Source: an uncultured Woeseiaceae bacterium (GTDB lineage: Bacteria > Pseudomonadota > Gammaproteobacteria > Steroidobacterales > Woeseiaceae). Taken from it: a DNA stretch of 37,286 bases. Under the pieces are notes generated by a model. That model was not told the origin of the DNA. It searched no databases and was given only the letters and a program-made list of their open reading frames with translations. The DNA is taken from NCBI GenBank assembly GCA_905480255.1, contig CAJQPR010000139.1:1-37286 (forward strand), read 5' to 3'. Of the stretch, positions 16,801 to 25,992 are shown one piece after another (the stretch's first letter is position 1; each line of letters starts with the position of its first letter). Made by a program: the position numbers and the translations under genes.

Positions 16801-17106
16801 CTATTCCTCGCGGCGGGCGTCACCCTGAATCGGAAATCGGGCGGTCAGACAAACATTATCGAAACTCTCGCGGGCCGAGTCCCTGCGTGCCCGACAATTA
16901 ATTTCCCAGGTTTGCTGGTTGGGCACGGAACTCTGTTGTTGCTGCATGTTCCAGCGGCAATCCATCGTAGCTCGAATCTCAAGGTCAGCACACAACGCAA
17001 CAAGTTCCTCGTTGGTCATGCCGGCAGTGCTTTCGGGCGTGTGCGCATGATTGGCGCAACCACCAATCAGTATTGCAGCGATCCAGGTTACCGCCGGAAA
17101 TCTCAT
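16801..17106 (-). CDS. Small predicted lipoprotein, unknown function
   Basis: About 101 residues. From ATG at 17104-17106 it has a short positive start, the hydrophobic run FPAVTWIAAILI and a lipobox IGGC with Cys17, so it is a probable lipid-anchored envelope protein. The remainder is hydrophilic, Gln-rich (WNMQQQQSS) and has several further Cys that could form disulfides in the periplasm. The frame extends upstream to 17151, overlapping the regulator gene, but that would bury the signal peptide. It lies between the XRE-cupin regulator (13 bp) and the oxygenase (3 bp). I do not recognise a family. Confidence 0.62.
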   Translation of the reverse strand: MRFPAVTWIAAILIGGCANHAHTPESTAGMTNEELVALCADLEIRATMDCRWNMQQQQSSVPNQQTWEINCRARRDSARESFDNVCLTARFPIQGDARREE

Positions 17107-17119
17107 GACGTTCTCGAAT

Positions 17120-17665
17120 TCAGAAACTCGGAGGTGTACATGCTGACACAATCACGCATTCTTCGTTACCGGTATTTCGAAACCGATGTGGCAAGCGGCT
17201 GTTAAACCGGTAAGCATCTCCGGCCGAGAGAGTTTGTACTTTTTCGCCGACCGTCACTTCCAGGCGTCCCTTGAGGATGATTCCGCCTTCCTCTGCATCG
17301 TGACTTAGCATTGATTGCCCGGTATCAGCGCCGGGGCGATATCTTTCATACAGTATCTGCAACTGGCTGTTGCTGAGATCGCTGCCGACCTGCAAATACG
17401 AAATGGGTCCTGTACTGATTTCGCTTAACTCGTTTTGCGTATAGAAGTACTTCTCGTCGCCCATTACCGCCGAGGCAAAAAAATCTGCAAACGACACATC
17501 CAGACAATCAAGGATGCGCTTCAGCAACCCCATTGAGGGATCTGTCTTGCCATGTTCGATCAGAGAAATCGTTGCATTGGACACGCCCGCGTTCGCCGCG
17601 AGCTTGCGCTGCGACAGGCCTTTTGAGGTGCGCAGTGCTTTTAATCTGAGTCCGATGTTTTCCAT
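17120..17665 (-). CDS. XRE-cupin transcriptional regulator (PuuR-like)
   Basis: A 181-residue regulator with an N-terminal XRE helix-turn-helix (residues 5-60: LRTSKGLSQRKLAANAGVSNATISLIEHGK) and a C-terminal cupin domain (about 105-178, with GIILKGRLEVTVG and the PHRFRN segment). This architecture is shared with PuuR, the putrescine-responsive repressor, and with other amine/amino-acid regulators. It is divergent from the aminotransferase-mmsA-cox operon. A 20-bp palindrome starts 20 bp upstream of its start codon, so control of both directions is likely. The effector could be putrescine, beta-alanine or another amine. The name puuR is not assigned because several XRE-cupin subfamilies look alike. 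Confidence 0.88.
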   Translation of the reverse strand: MENIGLRLKALRTSKGLSQRKLAANAGVSNATISLIEHGKTDPSMGLLKRILDCLDVSFADFFASAVMGDEKYFYTQNELSEISTGPISYLQVGSDLSNSQLQILYERYRPGADTGQSMLSHDAEEGGIILKGRLEVTVGEKVQTLSAGDAYRFNSRLPHRFRNTGNEECVIVSACTPPSF

Positions 17666-17684
17666 GCCTGAACCACGTGTTGAA

Positions 17685-17704
17685 TTGTTAAGTTAATTTA
17701 ACAA
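17685..17704. promoter_or_regulatory. Candidate operator 1: 20-bp palindrome
   Basis: TTGTTAA-N6-TTAACAA is a perfect 7-6-7 inverted repeat in the AT-rich 234-bp divergent region between the XRE-cupin gene and the aminotransferase gene (first codon 17900). It sits 20 bp upstream of the regulator's ATG, fitting autorepression. It is unlike the published E. coli PuuR box, as far as I recall. Confidence 0.55.
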
Positions 17705-17746
17705 AATTTGAATCAATGTCAATAAAAACAATAAGTTATTTTGATT

Positions 17747-17766
17747 TGTTTAAATATTGTTAACTG
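17747..17766. promoter_or_regulatory. Candidate operator 2: degenerate second copy
   Basis: TTAA-ATATTG-TTAA keeps the inner TTAA-N6-TTAA core of the 17685 palindrome; the right half continues as a GTTAAC palindrome. Its centre is 62 bp from that of site 1, about six helical turns, so both sites would lie on the same DNA face. The rest of the 17666-17899 region is AT-rich up to 17765 and shows no convincing -35/-10 pair. Confidence 0.4.
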
Positions 17767-17899
17767 AATCGGCTTGCAGTACCCTGACCGGCAAAGCTTA
17801 TCCCTACTGAACATTCCAGCCCGTCTCAAGCCTGGTCGCGTTTTGGCGAGTGAAACCGGTTTGATCGCTGGCGGAAATTCTCTGCATCGGAGACTGACA

Positions 17900-19237
17900 A
17901 TGACGGACAACACAGTAAGAAAAATTGCGGCCGACCTGCCGGATCTCGAATCCTACTGGATGCCGTTCACCGGCAACCGGTACTTCAAGGAAAATCCGCG
18001 CATGATTTCGCGTGCGGACGGCATGTATTGCTACACGCACGATGGTCGCAAGCTGTTGGATGCGGTTGCCGGTCTTTGGTGTTGTAACGCAGGACACTGT
18101 CATCCGAAGATTGTTGAGGCCATCAAGGAACAGGCAGAAACTCTGGATTACGCGATGGCGTTCCAGCTAGGCCATCCGAGGGTATTCGAACTCGCCAACA
18201 AGCTAACGTCCATTGCGCCTGAAGGTATCGACTATGCGTTTTTCGTCAATTCAGGATCGGAGGCGGTCGATACTGCATTGAAAATGGCGCTGGCTTATCA
18301 CCGTATTCGTGGACAGGGCGAGCGAACCCGGCTGATCGGCCGCGAGAAGGGTTACCACGGCGTTGGTTTCGGCGGAATTTCTGTTGGCGGTTTGTCGCCG
18401 AACCGAAAGATGTTCGGTGCAATGCTGCCGGGCACAGACCATCTGCCGCACACCCATAATCTTGAGCACAATGCGTATTCGCGAGGTCTTCCTGAGTGGG
18501 GCGCGCACCTGGCCGACGAACTTGAGAACATAATTGCGCTGCACGATGCGTCTACGGTTGCGGCAGTTATCGTTGAGCCAATTGCGGGTTCCGCCGGAGT
18601 GCTGTTACCGCCGAAAGGATATCTGAAGCGGATTCGGGAGATTTGCGACAAACACGGCATTCTGCTGATTTTCGACGAGGTGATCTGCGGGTTTGGCCGT
18701 GTCGGAGATTCATTTGGCGCCACGCGCTTTGACGTTACTCCGGACCTGATGACGACAGCCAAAGGCCTGACCAGCGGTACGGTTCCAATGGGCGCGGTAC
18801 TGGCATCGAAGAGTATTTACGATACGTTCATGACAGGGCCTGAAGGCGCCATCGAGTTTTTCCATGGCTACACTTACTCAGGCCATCCGCTGGCAGCTGC
18901 AGCCGGTTGTGCAACTCTGGATGTTTACCTGGGTGAGGGTCTCTTTGATCGCGCCAGGGACATGGAAGACAAATTCTCGGACGCATTGCATAGCCTGAAA
19001 GGCGAGCCCAACGTAATCGATGCTCGCAGCTTCGGCCTGATTGGCGCAGTCGAGCTTGAGCCGATCGCGGGGCAGCCGACGGCACGCGCTATGAATATCT
19101 TTCGCGAATGTTTCGACAACGGAGTGATCATTCGTACAACGGGCGATACGCTGGCGTTTTCTCCGCCGCTCATTATTGACGAAGCTCAAATCGAAATTGT
19201 CGTCGAATCTGTGCGAAAAGCACTGCATAACAACTAG
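17900..19237 (+). CDS. Class III aminotransferase, beta-alanine:pyruvate type
   Basis: A 445-residue PLP aminotransferase related to beta-alanine:pyruvate transaminases and paralogous to the SpuC-like enzyme at 13503. Motifs are LESYWMPFTGNRYFKENPRM at the N-terminus, AVAGLWCCNAGHCHP, NSGSEAVDTALKMALAYHR, DEVICGFGRVG and Schiff-base Lys288 in TTAKGLTSGTVPMGA. Its product with beta-alanine would be malonate semialdehyde, the substrate of the next gene's enzyme, 17 bp downstream. ATG 17900 has GGAG 7 nt upstream; the frame is open back to 17774, but those 42 residues match nothing in the family. First gene of the nine-gene cox-like operon. Confidence 0.87.
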   Translation: MTDNTVRKIAADLPDLESYWMPFTGNRYFKENPRMISRADGMYCYTHDGRKLLDAVAGLWCCNAGHCHPKIVEAIKEQAETLDYAMAFQLGHPRVFELANKLTSIAPEGIDYAFFVNSGSEAVDTALKMALAYHRIRGQGERTRLIGREKGYHGVGFGGISVGGLSPNRKMFGAMLPGTDHLPHTHNLEHNAYSRGLPEWGAHLADELENIIALHDASTVAAVIVEPIAGSAGVLLPPKGYLKRIREICDKHGILLIFDEVICGFGRVGDSFGATRFDVTPDLMTTAKGLTSGTVPMGAVLASKSIYDTFMTGPEGAIEFFHGYTYSGHPLAAAAGCATLDVYLGEGLFDRARDMEDKFSDALHSLKGEPNVIDARSFGLIGAVELEPIAGQPTARAMNIFRECFDNGVIIRTTGDTLAFSPPLIIDEAQIEIVVESVRKALHNN

Positions 19238-19254
19238 TCAGGCAGGAATTAGAG

Positions 19255-20772
19255 ATGGCACAAAAGGCCGAAGAAGTTGGAGCGATACGCACCGTATCAA
19301 ACTGGATCAATGGTGAGGTTGTCGAATCACAGTCCGATCGTTATGCAGATGTTTTTGATTCTGCGACGGGGGAGAAGTGTGCCGAGGTTGTAATGTCGAC
19401 GGAAGCAGACGTTGATGCCGCAATTGCGTCCGCCAAAGCAGCACTGCCCGGGTGGTCGAAGACATCGGTGCTGAGGCGTGCGCGGGTGATGTTTAAGCTT
19501 AAGGAACTGATCGAGCGTGATCGGGCCGAAATTGCGGCGCTCATTACACAGGAGCACGGCAAGGTTCTGCATGATGCCGATGGATCTATTCAGCGAGGCC
19601 TGGAGGTCGTCGAGTTTGCTTGCGGAATTCCGCATCTCATCAAAGGGGAGTACAACGACCAGGTTGGAACCGGCGTCGATACCTACTCTATGCGCCAGCC
19701 TGTTGGCGTCTGCGCAGGAATTACACCATTCAACTTTCCGGCCATGGTGCCTATGTGGATGTTCCCGCTCGCAATTGCCTGCGGCAATACCTTCGTACTG
19801 AAGCCCTCTGAAAAAGACCCGAGTTGCTCGTTGAAGTGGGCGGAATTGCTTACGGAAGCGGGGCTTCCACCGGGTGTGTTCAATGTCGTGCAGGGTGATC
19901 ATGTTGCAGTTAACTCGATCCTGAATGACGAGAGAATTGCGGCGGTCAGTTTCGTTGGCTCTACACCCGTTGCCGAACATGTCTACCGGACGGCTTCGGA
20001 AAACGGAAAGCGTGTGCAGGCGCTGGGCGGCGCCAAGAATCACCTGGTGGTATTGCCCGACGCGGATATGGATCAGGCAGCCGATGCACTGATTGGCGCG
20101 GGCTATGGTTCTGCCGGCGAGCGATGCATGGCTATTTCTGCGGTGGTTGCGGTTGGTGACTCTGCGGAACCTTTGCTGGAAAAGCTACTGCCGAAGATTG
20201 ATGCACTCAAGATCGGTACCGGAATGGATAACAATAATGAGATGGGGCCTTTAATTACTGCGGAACACCGCGACAAGGTGCGTAATTACATCGACATCGG
20301 CGAGGAAGAGGGCGCGAAAGTCCTGGTCGATGGCCGTACACACGAAATTACCAATTCGCCTGGCTACTTTCTCGGACCCACCTTTTTTGATCACGCGAAA
20401 CAGGATATGCGCGTGTACCAGGAAGAAATTTTCGGGCCGGTGTTGACGATGGTCAGGGTCGAGACTTTTGACGAGGCGATCCGGCTTGTCAACGAACACG
20501 AATATGGCAATGGTACGGCCGTGTTCACGCGCGACGGCGACGCTGCCAGGGAATTTGCCAGCAATATTGAGGTCGGCATGGTTGGCATTAATGTTCCGAT
20601 CCCTGTGCCTCTCGCATTTCACAGTTTTGGCGGTTGGAAACGCTCGCTTTTCGGCGACATGTCAATCTATGGCATGGAGGGTGTACGCTTTTACACGCGC
20701 TTAAAGACCGTCACGTCCCGTTGGCCTACAGGAATCCGAAAAGGCGCAGACTTCTCTATGCCCACCATGTAG
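19255..20772 (+). CDS. mmsA: CoA-acylating (methyl)malonate-semialdehyde dehydrogenase
   Basis: A 505-residue aldehyde dehydrogenase of the MmsA family. It oxidises malonate or methylmalonate semialdehyde with NAD+ and CoA to acetyl- or propionyl-CoA plus CO2. Characteristic blocks are ITPFNFPAMVPMWMFPLAIA, NTFVLKPSEKDPS, GAKNHLVVLPDAD (MmsA lacks the usual ELGGK catalytic Glu), catalytic Cys291 in GSAGERCMAIS, and QEEIFGPVLTMVRVE. ATG 19255 has an AGGA-type site just upstream. Pairing with the beta-alanine-type aminotransferase gives a two-step route from beta-alanine to acetyl-CoA. It is unusual as a leader of cox-type genes; the coxG start lies 12 bp after its stop. Confidence 0.93.
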   Translation: MAQKAEEVGAIRTVSNWINGEVVESQSDRYADVFDSATGEKCAEVVMSTEADVDAAIASAKAALPGWSKTSVLRRARVMFKLKELIERDRAEIAALITQEHGKVLHDADGSIQRGLEVVEFACGIPHLIKGEYNDQVGTGVDTYSMRQPVGVCAGITPFNFPAMVPMWMFPLAIACGNTFVLKPSEKDPSCSLKWAELLTEAGLPPGVFNVVQGDHVAVNSILNDERIAAVSFVGSTPVAEHVYRTASENGKRVQALGGAKNHLVVLPDADMDQAADALIGAGYGSAGERCMAISAVVAVGDSAEPLLEKLLPKIDALKIGTGMDNNNEMGPLITAEHRDKVRNYIDIGEEEGAKVLVDGRTHEITNSPGYFLGPTFFDHAKQDMRVYQEEIFGPVLTMVRVETFDEAIRLVNEHEYGNGTAVFTRDGDAAREFASNIEVGMVGINVPIPVPLAFHSFGGWKRSLFGDMSIYGMEGVRFYTRLKTVTSRWPTGIRKGADFSMPTM

Positions 20773-20784
20773 TCTTTGCCCACA

Positions 20785-21339
20785 ATGGAGATTAAAGGCG
20801 AATACCAGATTGATGCCCCACGTCAGGCTGTGTGGGAGGCGTTAAATGATCCGGAAATGCTGAAGAAATGCATACCGGGTTGTGAATCGCTCGAAAAAGT
20901 TGGCGACGCGAAGTTTGCGGCCAAGGTGACTGCGGCAGTCGGACCGGTCCGCGCCAAATTCAACACGTCTCTGTCGCTCGAAGACCTCAACCCACCTGTG
21001 AGCTATCGCCTCGTCGGGGAAAGCAAAGCGGCGGCTGGGTTCGGGCGCGGCAGCGCGACAGTAGAGCTCGAGGAGCAGGACGGCGGCACGCTGCTCCGCT
21101 ACGATGCCGATTTCAAGGTTGGCGGTAAACTCGCGCAGGTCGGATCCAGGCTGGTTATGGGGGCAACAAAAAAGACAGCAGACCAGTTTTTTAGTGCATT
21201 TTCGAAAGAACTGGATCCTGGCGCCGCGCGTGTCGATGCTGCGGTCGAATCGACAGCCGAGCCCTCGTTTCCATGGACCTATGTGCTGTCCGGTGCGTCC
21301 TTTGTCGTTTTGCTGATCTGGTGGTTTCTGCTACGCTGA
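20785..21339 (+). CDS. coxG: CoxG-like SRPBCC protein with C-terminal membrane anchor
   Basis: About 184 residues: an SRPBCC/CoxG domain ([20 protein letters not shown], then [17 protein letters not shown], residues 1-145) and a C-terminal transmembrane helix ([20 protein letters not shown], residues about 160-181). In Oligotropha-type CO oxidisers CoxG is required to anchor the dehydrogenase to the cytoplasmic membrane. The same architecture here suggests the CoxSLM complex may be membrane-recruited. ATG 20785 gives the family N-terminus; a TTG at 20776 would add three residues. The stop overlaps an ATG (21339) of the downstream frame. Confidence 0.88.
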   Translation: MEIKGEYQIDAPRQAVWEALNDPEMLKKCIPGCESLEKVGDAKFAAKVTAAVGPVRAKFNTSLSLEDLNPPVSYRLVGESKAAAGFGRGSATVELEEQDGGTLLRYDADFKVGGKLAQVGSRLVMGATKKTADQFFSAFSKELDPGAARVDAAVESTAEPSFPWTYVLSGASFVVLLIWWFLLR

Positions 21340-21422
21340 TGGCAGCCGCGAAAGCGGTCCATAAAAAAACCACGCGGCCCGGTGCTGCCGGGCCAGAAGA
21401 ACTACAACAGCAGGATGGTCTG

Positions 21423-21899
21423 ATGCCGACGAAAGTCTCCCTTACGCTAAACGGCGAAGCCGTTAGTACAGAAGTTGATTCGCGAACGCTCCTGGTCGAG
21501 CTTATCCGCGAGAATTTTATCAAAACAGGCACGCACGTCGGTTGTGATACCAGTCAGTGCGGCGCTTGTGTTGTCCACGTGGATGGCCGTTCGGTAAAGA
21601 GCTGCACAATGCTCGCATTGCAGGCTGAAGGCGCTGATATCAGGACCATTGAAGGCGTTGCAACGGATGGGGAACTTCACCCGATGCAGGAGGCGTTTCG
21701 CGAGCATCACGGGCTGCAATGCGGATATTGCACACCTGGCATGATCATGAGCGCGCTGGATCTCGTCAAAAATAATCCCGATCCAGATGACCGGGAAATC
21801 AGGGAGTGGCTCGAGGGGAATCTGTGCCGCTGTACCGGTTACCAGAACATTGTCCGTGCCGTGAAGGCCGGCGCTGAGGCGATGCGGTCCGGCGAATAA
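21423..21899 (+). CDS. coxS: Molybdenum hydroxylase small subunit, 2x[2Fe-2S]
   Basis: A 158-residue iron-sulfur subunit of the xanthine dehydrogenase/CO dehydrogenase family that passes electrons from the molybdenum site to FAD. Plant-type cluster ligands are Cys41, Cys46, Cys49 and Cys61; the helical-domain cluster has Cys100, Cys103 (QCGYCTPGM), Cys135 and Cys137 (LCRCTGY). All eight are intact. ATG 21423 has AGGA about 8 nt upstream and gives the normal length. An ATG at 21339 overlapping the coxG stop would add 28 basic, low-complexity residues, so translational coupling through it is possible. No Tat signal is seen, so the enzyme is cytoplasmic. Confidence 0.93.
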   Translation: MPTKVSLTLNGEAVSTEVDSRTLLVELIRENFIKTGTHVGCDTSQCGACVVHVDGRSVKSCTMLALQAEGADIRTIEGVATDGELHPMQEAFREHHGLQCGYCTPGMIMSALDLVKNNPDPDDREIREWLEGNLCRCTGYQNIVRAVKAGAEAMRSGE

Positions 21900-21910
21900 C
21901 GGGGTGAGAA

Positions 21911-24277
21911 ATGATTAAGAACGGAATGGGCGCCGCAGTCCGGCGCAAAGAGGATTACCGGTTCATCACCGGAAACGGCCAATACGTCGACGACATCAAC
22001 AGACCAAACCAGGTTTACGCATACATTGTCCGTTCACCGGTTGCACATGCACGACTTGCCAGCGTGGACACTGCAGCCGCCCGCGCTGTACCCGGCGTTG
22101 TCGCCGTGTTGACCGGCGCTGATATGGCGACGGATGGAATCGGCGGCTTGCCCTGCGGCTGGGGGATACACAACAAAGACGGATCACCGATGGCAGAACC
22201 GGGCCATCCGCCGCTGGCTGCTGAAGTAGTCCGCTATGTTGGTGACCAGGTGGCTGTTGTGATCGCCGAAAGCAAGGCCATCGCACGGGATGCAAGTGAA
22301 CTCGTTGAGGTCGACTATGATGAACTGCCCGCCGTCGCCGGACTCGTGGCAGCCAGCGCCGATGGCGCAGCGCTAGTTTGGGACGAAGCGCCAGGCAACA
22401 TCTGCTACGACTGGGAAATAGGCGACCAGGCAGCGACCGAGGCAGCATTTGCGAGTGCAAAACAGATCGCCAGTATTGATGTGGTCAATAACCGTTTGAT
22501 CGCCAACGCGATGGAGCCACGCTCGGCGATCGGCGAATACGATTCGGGCAAAGATGAGCATACGCTCTATACAACCAGCCAGAACCCCCACGTAATCCGC
22601 TTGTTGATGGGGGCATTTGTTATGGGTATCCCCGAGCACAAGCTGCGAGTGATTGCGCCGGACGTTGGTGGCGGATTCGGTTCCAAGATTTTCCACTACG
22701 CCGAGGAAGCGATCGTGACCTGGGCGGCGAAGAAGATTAAACGTCCGATTAAATGGACTGCCGAGCGCAGTGAATCATTTATCAGTGATGCGCACGGTCG
22801 GGACCACGTTACGCACGCTGAAATGGCGATGGACGAAAACGGAATCTTTGTTGGCCTTAGAGTGTCGACCCGCGCAAATCTTGGCGCGTATCTCTCGACG
22901 TTCGGCCCATCCGTGCCCACCTACCTGTATGCAACACTGTTGGCAGGAACGTACAAGACACCGGCAATATATGCCGAAGTAAAAGGCATGTTCACCAATA
23001 CCGTGCCTGTTGATGCCTATCGTGGCGCGGGCCGGCCGGAGGCCAGCTATCTTCTTGAACGGCTCGTCGACCGGGCTGCAAAAGTCGCCGGCCTTGATCC
23101 GATCGAAATCAGGCGGCGCAACTTTATTCAGCCTGACGAGTTTCCCTACCAGACGCCAGTTGCGCTCGAATACGATACCGGCGACTACGGCGCTGCTGTC
23201 GACAAGGCGTTGGAGTTAGGTGACTACGACAGCTTCGACAAACGCAAGGCAGAATCAGCCGGTCGCGGCAAACTGAGGGGCATTGGAATTTCGACCTATA
23301 TCGAGGCCTGCGGCCTTGCGCCGTCCAATATTGCCGGCGCATTGGGTGCCAGAGCCGGGTTGTATGAGGCTGGCACAGTACGTGTGAATCCGACGGGCTC
23401 GGTGACAGTCCTGACCGGCTCGCACAGCCATGGTCAGGGTCATGAGACAACCTTTGCCCAACTGGTCACGGAAGCCCTTGGTGTCGATTTCGATTTAGTG
23501 GAAATTGTTCACGGCGATACGGGCAAGGTTCCGTTCGGCATGGGCACCTACGGGTCGCGTTCTGCGGCTGTTGGCGGCGTTGCGCTGGTCAATGCACTCG
23601 AGAAAATTCGCACAAAGGCGAAAAAGATTGCTGCGCACCTTCTTGAGGCATCTGAAGAGGACATAGAATTCAAAGAGGGCCAACTGACCGTTGCGGGAAC
23701 TGACAAAGCCGTCGCATTCAGTGACGTAGCGATGGCGGCCTACGTGCCGCACAACTACCCACTTGAGACGCTAGAGCCAGGACTTGAGGAAACCGCCTTT
23801 TACGATCCGAAAAACTTCACTTTCCCGGCGGGTTGTCACATCTGCGAAGTTGAAATTGATCCTGATACAGGTGTTGTTGATGTCGTCAGTTTTACAGCAG
23901 CGGATGATTTTGGCCGGGTCATCAATCCCATGATCGTTGAAGGCCAGGTGCATGGAGGTGTCGCGCAAGGAATCGGCCAGGCCCTTTATGAACAATGCAT
24001 CTATGACGAGTCGGGACAATTGATGAGTGGATCTCTGATGGATTATTGTTTGCCCAAAGCAGACAACATTCCGGATTTCTCCGTGACGACCAGTGTAACG
24101 CCCTGTACGCATAACGTCCTGGGCGTAAAAGGTTGTGGTGAAGCCGGCGCAATTGGCGCGCCGCCAGCTGTGATCAATGCGGTTTTGAACGCCCTGGCGA
24201 AATACGAAGTTGACGACATACAGATGCCAGCCACACCGGAGCGGGTCTGGCGTGCCATTCAGTCAGCAGCGAAATAG
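21911..24277 (+). CDS. coxL: Form II molybdenum hydroxylase large subunit (CoxL-like)
   Basis: A 788-residue molybdopterin-binding catalytic subunit. The order is AldOx/XDH a/b hammerhead domain (about 15-130), MoCo-binding domains with [10 protein letters not shown], then the active-site loop A369-Y-R-G-A-G-R375 and the catalytic base Glu744 in GCGEAGAIG. True aerobic CO dehydrogenases have AYxCSFR, with a Cys bearing the Cu-S-Mo centre. Here the loop is AYRGAGR (form II), so no Cys is available at that position and CO oxidation is not expected. Form II enzymes have largely unknown substrates: aldehydes, imines or N-heterocycles. It lies 11 bp after coxS and 12 bp before coxM, completing an S-L-M heterotrimer. 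Confidence 0.92.
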   Translation: MIKNGMGAAVRRKEDYRFITGNGQYVDDINRPNQVYAYIVRSPVAHARLASVDTAAARAVPGVVAVLTGADMATDGIGGLPCGWGIHNKDGSPMAEPGHPPLAAEVVRYVGDQVAVVIAESKAIARDASELVEVDYDELPAVAGLVAASADGAALVWDEAPGNICYDWEIGDQAATEAAFASAKQIASIDVVNNRLIANAMEPRSAIGEYDSGKDEHTLYTTSQNPHVIRLLMGAFVMGIPEHKLRVIAPDVGGGFGSKIFHYAEEAIVTWAAKKIKRPIKWTAERSESFISDAHGRDHVTHAEMAMDENGIFVGLRVSTRANLGAYLSTFGPSVPTYLYATLLAGTYKTPAIYAEVKGMFTNTVPVDAYRGAGRPEASYLLERLVDRAAKVAGLDPIEIRRRNFIQPDEFPYQTPVALEYDTGDYGAAVDKALELGDYDSFDKRKAESAGRGKLRGIGISTYIEACGLAPSNIAGALGARAGLYEAGTVRVNPTGSVTVLTGSHSHGQGHETTFAQLVTEALGVDFDLVEIVHGDTGKVPFGMGTYGSRSAAVGGVALVNALEKIRTKAKKIAAHLLEASEEDIEFKEGQLTVAGTDKAVAFSDVAMAAYVPHNYPLETLEPGLEETAFYDPKNFTFPAGCHICEVEIDPDTGVVDVVSFTAADDFGRVINPMIVEGQVHGGVAQGIGQALYEQCIYDESGQLMSGSLMDYCLPKADNIPDFSVTTSVTPCTHNVLGVKGCGEAGAIGAPPAVINAVLNALAKYEVDDIQMPATPERVWRAIQSAAK

Positions 24278-24289
24278 GAAGCAATCGAC

Positions 24290-25087
24290 ATGTATGAATT
24301 CAATTACCATCGACCAGCTTCACTGGCTGAAGCAAAAGAAATTCTCGCCGCAAACGACGAAGCTAAAATCGTTGCCGGCGGCATGACGCTTCTGCCAACA
24401 ATGAAGATGCGGCTTGCACAACCATCCGACCTTATCGACCTGTCGGCTATCGAAGGACTGGATGGCATCAAGGACACTGGCAGCGCCATTGAGATTGGCG
24501 CAATGACCAGGCATGCCGATGTTGCGTCAAGCGATGTCGTAAAGGCAGCGATTCCTGCACTTGCCAAGCTGGCGGATTCGATTGGTGATGCCCAGGTCCG
24601 CAACAGGGGAACACTGGGTGGTTCTATCGCAAACAGTGATCCGGCTGCGGATTATCCGGCAGCGGTGCTTGGTCTGGGTGCGACAATCAGGACCGACCAA
24701 CGGGAAATTTCTGCAGATGACTATTTCCTGGGCATGTTCGAAACTGCCCTTGCAGCGGACGAGCTTGTTGTTGCGGTTTCTTTTCCCAAACCCAAAAAGG
24801 CCGCATACGCCAAGTTCCCTAACCCGGCATCCCGTTACGCGGTGGTCGGTGTAATGGTGGCTGATACTGACAGTGGTTTGCGTGTCGCCGTGACTGGAGC
24901 TGGCGCCTGCGCGTATCGGGCAACGGCGTTCGAGGAAGCACTGTCGTCGTCACTGTCTGCAGAGGCGCTGGAAGGTCTCACTACAGATTCCGCGGATCTG
25001 AACAGCGATCTCCATGCGAGCGCTGAATATCGCGCGCACCTGGTTGGCGTGATGGCGAAGCGAGCTGTACAGAGTCTTGGTGGCTAA
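24290..25087 (+). CDS. coxM: Molybdenum hydroxylase FAD subunit
   Basis: A 265-residue FAD-binding medium subunit of the xanthine dehydrogenase family. The vanillyl-alcohol-oxidase-type FAD fold shows IVAGGMTLLPTMKMR near residues 29-43, and RNRGTLGGSIANSDPAADYPA near 105-125, where TLGGSIAN holds the flavin. The C-terminal CO_deh_flav_C domain covers about 175-265. It transfers electrons from the CoxS clusters to a quinone or other acceptor. ATG 24290 follows coxL by 12 bp, and the 3' end overlaps the coxD start. The gene order S-L-M differs from the M-S-L order of Oligotropha CO dehydrogenase and is common in form II clusters, as far as I recall. Confidence 0.92.
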   Translation: MYEFNYHRPASLAEAKEILAANDEAKIVAGGMTLLPTMKMRLAQPSDLIDLSAIEGLDGIKDTGSAIEIGAMTRHADVASSDVVKAAIPALAKLADSIGDAQVRNRGTLGGSIANSDPAADYPAAVLGLGATIRTDQREISADDYFLGMFETALAADELVVAVSFPKPKKAAYAKFPNPASRYAVVGVMVADTDSGLRVAVTGAGACAYRATAFEEALSSSLSAEALEGLTTDSADLNSDLHASAEYRAHLVGVMAKRAVQSLGG

Positions 25088-25985
25088 GACCAACAATTTG
25101 CCAGAGGACGTTTCCGCAGCCGAAACCCTTCTTGCCAGTGGCGACTATGTGGCCGGCCGGGATCTGGCTACTGTCGTCTTTCTCGCCCTGCGCATGGGCA
25201 GGCCGCTTTTGCTTGAAGGCGAAGCCGGAGTTGGCAAGACGGAAATCGCCAAGGTGCTCGCCGCAACCCTGGGCCGCAGTCTTATTCGCCTGCAGTGTTT
25301 CGAGGGCCTCGATCTGGCCAGTGCTGCCTACGAATGGAACTATCCGCGGCAGATGGTCGCGATCCGCCTGGCTGAGGCCGAAGGAAGTACCGCAAACGTA
25401 AGCGACAGCCTGTATACCAGCGAGTACCTGATCGAACGACCGCTGCTTAAGGCACTGCAGCCTCACGACGGTGGGCCACCGGTACTACTCATTGACGAAA
25501 TTGATCGTGCTGACGAGCCATTCGAGGCGTTCCTGCTTGAATTATTATCGGATTTTCAGTTGACCGTTCCGGAATTTGGCACATTGAAAGCGGCGCAGCC
25601 TCCAATCGTCGTAATCACATCCAATCGAACCCGGGAGGTACATGATGCTCTGCGCCGGCGTTGCCTTTATCACTGGGTCGACTTTCCGACACTTGAAGCA
25701 GAGTCCCGAATCCTGTCTGTCAAAGCGCCGCAACTTGGTAAGGACCTGAGAGATAAGCTGGTCGCTTTCATACACAAACTTCGCGATGAAGATTTGTTCA
25801 AGCGGCCCGGCGTAGCAGAGTCAATTGATTGGGCTCATGCCTTGACTCAGTTGGATGTCGTTACGCTGACACCTGACATTATCAATGACACGCTGGGTTC
25901 ACTGCTGAAGTACCAGGACGATATTGCAAGAGTGCAGGGCAGCGAAGCCGCGCGCCTTCTTGCCGAGATACAGGCTGCTGCCTGA
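25080..25985 (+). CDS. coxD: CoxD-type MoxR AAA+ ATPase
   Basis: About 301 residues: a MoxR-family AAA+ ATPase with Walker A GEAGVGKTE (Lys53), Walker B LLIDEID (Asp139, Glu140), sensor-1 VVITSNRTREVHDALRRRC and the C-terminal lid. CoxD assists assembly of the metal active site in CO dehydrogenase, working with the VWA protein CoxE encoded next. The start is GTG 25080 or TTG 25077; either way it overlaps the end of coxM by about 8-11 bp, so translation is coupled. Its target here should be the neighbouring form II large subunit. Confidence 0.9.
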   Translation: MAKTNNLPEDVSAAETLLASGDYVAGRDLATVVFLALRMGRPLLLEGEAGVGKTEIAKVLAATLGRSLIRLQCFEGLDLASAAYEWNYPRQMVAIRLAEAEGSTANVSDSLYTSEYLIERPLLKALQPHDGGPPVLLIDEIDRADEPFEAFLLELLSDFQLTVPEFGTLKAAQPPIVVITSNRTREVHDALRRRCLYHWVDFPTLEAESRILSVKAPQLGKDLRDKLVAFIHKLRDEDLFKRPGVAESIDWAHALTQLDVVTLTPDIINDTLGSLLKYQDDIARVQGSEAARLLAEIQAAA

Positions 25986-25992
25986 AGGCAAC

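Noticed and set aside
21273-21422. N-terminal extension of coxS reaching into coxG
   Set aside because: The extension is not family-like, and the ATG at 21423 has a good ribosome-binding site and gives normal length. The ATG at 21339 is kept only as a minor alternative.
21911-24277. Aerobic CO dehydrogenase catalytic subunit
   Set aside because: The Cu-binding Cys loop AYxCSFR is absent; the loop is AYRGAGR.
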